Source of the DNA: Weissella koreensis KCTC 3621
GTDB taxonomy: Bacteria; Bacillota; Bacilli; Lactobacillales; Lactobacillaceae
Assembly (NCBI RefSeq): GCF_000277645.1
Contig: NZ_AKGG01000012.1
Location: forward strand, 124,001 to 188,000
Direction of reading: 5' to 3'
Length of the DNA stretch: 64,000 bases
Position numbers and translations under genes: made by a program. Below the pieces are notes generated by a model. The model saw only the letters and a program-made list of their open reading frames with translations. It was not told the DNA's origin and ran no database searches. Below are positions 61,461 to 64,000 of the stretch, one piece after another. Each line of letters begins with the position of its first letter. The stretch's first letter is position 1.

Positions 61461-61470
61461 TGGTATACCA
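61461..61470. promoter_or_regulatory. Second NagR-like palindrome TGGTATACCA
   Basis: Ten-bp palindrome of the same kind about 80 bases further upstream, in the divergent region between nagB and the AraC regulator. Confidence 0.5.
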
Positions 61471-61535
61471 TATACACTTTTCGATAATGCTATAATTAGG
61501 TTAATGACTTGTCTGTTTGAGAAAGGTTGCTCATT

Positions 61536-62447
61536 ATGGAAAAATCAATTTTTAATGTCGTTAATAATCATACCTTTAATGCTAGTATCTACTACCAATT
61601 TAGTGGTATCAGTCAAACCCTACCCTTCCATACTTTTGGCCCTGCCAAACGTCACGACTACATTATCCATTTTGTACTAAATGGGCAAGGAATTTTTTTT
61701 GTAGATAATGAGCAATTTCATTTACAAGCTGGTGATTCATTTTTGATTCGCCCAGGCGAATCCATTTTTTATCAATCTGATATTAAGAATCCATGGACCT
61801 ATGCTTGGATTTCCTTCAATGGATCTGAAGCTAAACAAATTATCGAACATTTTTCCCCTTTTAAAAATGAGAACCATGTTTTCAATACAGCTAATCAATT
61901 AAAATATTTAGAACTTATCCAAAAAACACTTAATTGGTCAGATTCATCACCACAAAGCGAATTACAATTGAATCAATTAGTTCATGAATTATTGATTCAA
62001 GTAATCCAAGAATATCCATCACAGAAAAATCCACAAAATGATTTCAAAGGATCAAAGCTGGCCCGTCAAGCACGTGAATATATGGATGAATACTTCGAAA
62101 CAGGAATAAATGTAAATGATGTAGCTAATGAATTAAATGTTAACCGATCATATTTAACTAGAGTTTTTACTAGTAATTTTGGTCTGTCGCCTAAAGCTTG
62201 GTTAATTGGGGTTCGGATTAATAAGGCCAGCGAGCTTTTGCAAATGGAAAAAATGTCAGTTGATGAAATTTCCGAATCTGTAGGCTTTAACAATGTCTCA
62301 GTTTTCAGTCGATCATTTAACAAAATGGTCGGCGAAAGTCCCAGTAAATATCGTAAAAATCGTCAATTTAAACGAACAACTAATCTACATAATCAGCAAA
62401 TTAAAGATTTACTAAAAGCAGCTAAACCTGTTCGTCAAACTACATAA
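61536..62447 (+). CDS. AraC-family transcriptional regulator with cupin domain
   Basis: 303 residues. N-terminal AraC-binding cupin (HFVLNGQGIFFVDNEQFHLQAGDSFLIRPGE), C-terminal double helix-turn-helix (residues about 190-290: INVNDVANELNVNRSYLTRV FTSN..., MSVDEISESVGFNNVSVFSRSFNKMVGESPSKYRKN). Such regulators in lactobacilli control galactoside, raffinose or other sugar genes; galT is convergent downstream. ATG at 61536 with AAAGG. Confidence 0.88.
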   Translation: MEKSIFNVVNNHTFNASIYYQFSGISQTLPFHTFGPAKRHDYIIHFVLNGQGIFFVDNEQFHLQAGDSFLIRPGESIFYQSDIKNPWTYAWISFNGSEAKQIIEHFSPFKNENHVFNTANQLKYLELIQKTLNWSDSSPQSELQLNQLVHELLIQVIQEYPSQKNPQNDFKGSKLARQAREYMDEYFETGINVNDVANELNVNRSYLTRVFTSNFGLSPKAWLIGVRINKASELLQMEKMSVDEISESVGFNNVSVFSRSFNKMVGESPSKYRKNRQFKRTTNLHNQQIKDLLKAAKPVRQTT

Positions 62448-62456
62448 AAATATAAA

Positions 62457-62558
62457 AAACCGATGTCTAAAGTCTTTTGATATAATATGCTGTTTATCTT
62501 CTCATTTTTAGTGGGAAGCAGTATAAATATCAAATTTAAAGATCATCGGTTTTATTTT
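62457..62558. terminator. Convergent terminator between the AraC gene and galT
   Basis: AAAAACCGATG at 62456 pairs with CATCGGTTTT at 62544 around a long loop; T-rich on both ends. Confidence 0.65.
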
Positions 62559-62564
62559 TAAATT

Positions 62565-63998
62565 CTAATCAAAAGTGGCAATAAATTCAGAAAACCCTCG
62601 ATGACCTTCTGAATCATCTTTAAATACACCCGCATCGGATAGTACTCTAGTAAAGACATCTGCCACAGCTTGTTTAACATAAGCATCGACATCGGTAAAA
62701 GAATGTTGTTTTAATTGATCAGCCCATTCTTGATGAATTGGATTAACCTTCTCAGCCTTATTCATCAAAAACGCCTTGACTTCATCCAATTCTCTGACCA
62801 AACGTGGAGGTAAAATCGCTAGTCCCATCACCTCAATTAAACCAATGTTCTCTTGCTTAATATGTTGAACATCTGCATGTGGATGAAAAATACCATCCGG
62901 ATATTGATCATTTGTATTATTATCACGTAAAACTAAGTCAAGTTCGAAATCATCCCCACGCCGTCGCATAATTGGCGTTACAGTGTGATGTCTTGTACCT
63001 TGATCATCACTTGCCTGAATCAATAAATCAATATTGTCATATTGATTCCATTTCAAACGAATCATTTCCGCCGCTTCAATTAAAGCTTCTCTGTCAGCGG
63101 ATTTAAGACGAATCACACTCATTGGCCAATCAACAATTCCCGCCTGAACCATTGGGAAATTATTTAAATTAATCTTCTCTCTGATAGGTGCCTTAGCCAT
63201 TGGAAAATCATGTTTTCCAGCTTGGTAATGATCATGCGTTAAAATGGATCCACCCACAATTGGTAAATCGGCATTTGATCCGATCATATATTCTGGAAAT
63301 TGTTCAACGAAATCAGCTAGATGCTCAAAACTTTTCTTATTTACTATCATGGGTTGATGAATATGATTTAAAACAATGGCATGCTCATTAAAATATGCAT
63401 AGGGTGAGTACTGAAAGCCCCACTTTTCACCAGATAATTCTAAATTAATAATTCGATGATTGCTTCGAGCAGCTTGATTTAAGCTTCCAAAAAAACCTTC
63501 GTTTTCAATACAAAGTGCACAATCTGGATAACTATTTTGTGGTAACTTCAATGCTGCAGCAATTTCCTTAGGATTTTTCTCTGGTTTCGATAAATTAATC
63601 GTAATCTCTAGCTCTCCATATGGACTAGGTGCAAAATAATGAATATTTTTAGCAATTGATCGCATTTTTATATAATTATTTTGTTGAGATAAATGATAAA
63701 AATAATTGGTAGCCGCGTTTGGTTGCTGTTGATAATATTCCCAGAATTTATGATTAACTTGACTAGGTAAAGGCGTAATTGTATCCATAATTAACGCTTC
63801 CATCATATCTAGATTAACTTTATCATTAATCATTTCATTCCTTTTAGCCGCATCCATTAAAGTTGATACAATTGTTTCCAATTCCTCTGGCGTTTTAACT
63901 TCAGGCGTACCCAAATTATTTGAGCCAATCAATCTTAATAATTCATTTTGATGATAAATTCGATCTTCTTCCTCAATTCGACCATTTTTGATTGCAAT
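62565..63998 (-). CDS. galT: UTP-hexose-1-phosphate uridylyltransferase, class II (start beyond the window)
   Basis: At least 478 residues; the frame continues past the right edge (IAIKNGRIEEEDRIYHQNEL before the Met seen at 63932, which is internal). Features are those of the Gram-positive GalT: NLSKPEKNPKEIAAAL, DCALCIENEGFFG, GSILTHDHYQAGKHDFPM (nucleotide-binding His region) and WPMSVIRL. Transfers UMP between UDP-glucose and galactose-1-phosphate in the Leloir pathway. Usually about 490 residues, so only a short N-terminus is missing. Confidence 0.94.
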   Translation of the reverse strand: MAIKNGRIEEEDRIYHQNELLRLIGSNNLGTPEVKTPEELETIVSTLMDAAKRNEMINDKVNLDMMEALIMDTITPLPSQVNHKFWEYYQQQPNAATNYFYHLSQQNNYIKMRSIAKNIHYFAPSPYGELEITINLSKPEKNPKEIAAALKLPQNSYPDCALCIENEGFFGSLNQAARSNHRIINLELSGEKWGFQYSPYAYFNEHAIVLNHIHQPMIVNKKSFEHLADFVEQFPEYMIGSNADLPIVGGSILTHDHYQAGKHDFPMAKAPIREKINLNNFPMVQAGIVDWPMSVIRLKSADREALIEAAEMIRLKWNQYDNIDLLIQASDDQGTRHHTVTPIMRRRGDDFELDLVLRDNNTNDQYPDGIFHPHADVQHIKQENIGLIEVMGLAILPPRLVRELDEVKAFLMNKAEKVNPIHQEWADQLKQHSFTDVDAYVKQAVADVFTRVLSDAGVFKDDSEGHRGFSEFIATFD

Positions 63999-64000
63999 GG

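Overview
The window is AT-rich DNA of a Gram-positive lactic acid bacterium (order Lactobacillales, family Lactobacillaceae). The evidence is the gene content: a division/cell-wall cluster running mraZ to divIVA and then ileS behind a T-box leader, class Ib ribonucleotide reductase, a CcpA-type regulator divergent from pepQ, a lysine riboswitch in front of a lysine permease, and AGGAGG ribosome binding sites. The Leuconostoc/Weissella branch is my guess; the genus cannot be proved from this sequence alone.

Positions 1-9,300 hold small stress and housekeeping genes. There are three CsbD proteins, two GlsB/YeaQ-type membrane proteins, a nucleoside deoxyribosyltransferase, a tautomerase, acetyltransferases and arsenate reductase. 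The gaps between them contain four copies of what looks like an undescribed small-RNA gene family (minus strand, 4.5-7.4 kb). Each copy has its own promoter, a long covarying stem and a near-identical terminator. Two surface or membrane genes (1.9-4.2 kb) are frameshifted.

Positions 9,300-23,100 are the accessory part. A methyltransferase is broken by a 7-bp tandem duplication. Duplicated and decayed copies of an elongator tRNA-Met cassette alternate with small genes (PH-domain, SemiSWEET, endonuclease V-like, speG). The stretch from about 13.3 to 22.9 kb is mostly a decayed temperate prophage against the 3' end of tRNA-Ser(CGA). It keeps an integrase pseudogene, Ltp-type superinfection-exclusion gene, broken ImmA-like protease, XRE repressor with palindromic operators, and on the other strand scraps of terminase and portal plus an FtsK-like ATPase. 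Five genes here and at 1.9 and 10.4 kb share an identical-geometry 5' hairpin (4-bp stem, 9-nt loop) just upstream of the Shine-Dalgarno. A second small-RNA family has two copies at 15.2 and 21.7 kb.

Positions 23,100-56,000 are core genome: ccpA, pepQ, the nrd genes, a MarR regulator, ileS, the complete division and peptidoglycan cluster transcribed leftward from a MraZ-box promoter, rsmE-prmA, the riboswitch-controlled lysine permease, a TauE/SafE exporter pair, mreBC and a short RadC.

Positions 56,000-64,000 start with a second debris zone next to tRNA-Leu (a surface/endolysin-like remnant, a dehydrogenase remnant and a membrane gene split by a stop). After it come a CPBP protease, a HAD phosphatase, nagB with palindromic operators, an AraC regulator and the start-truncated galT.
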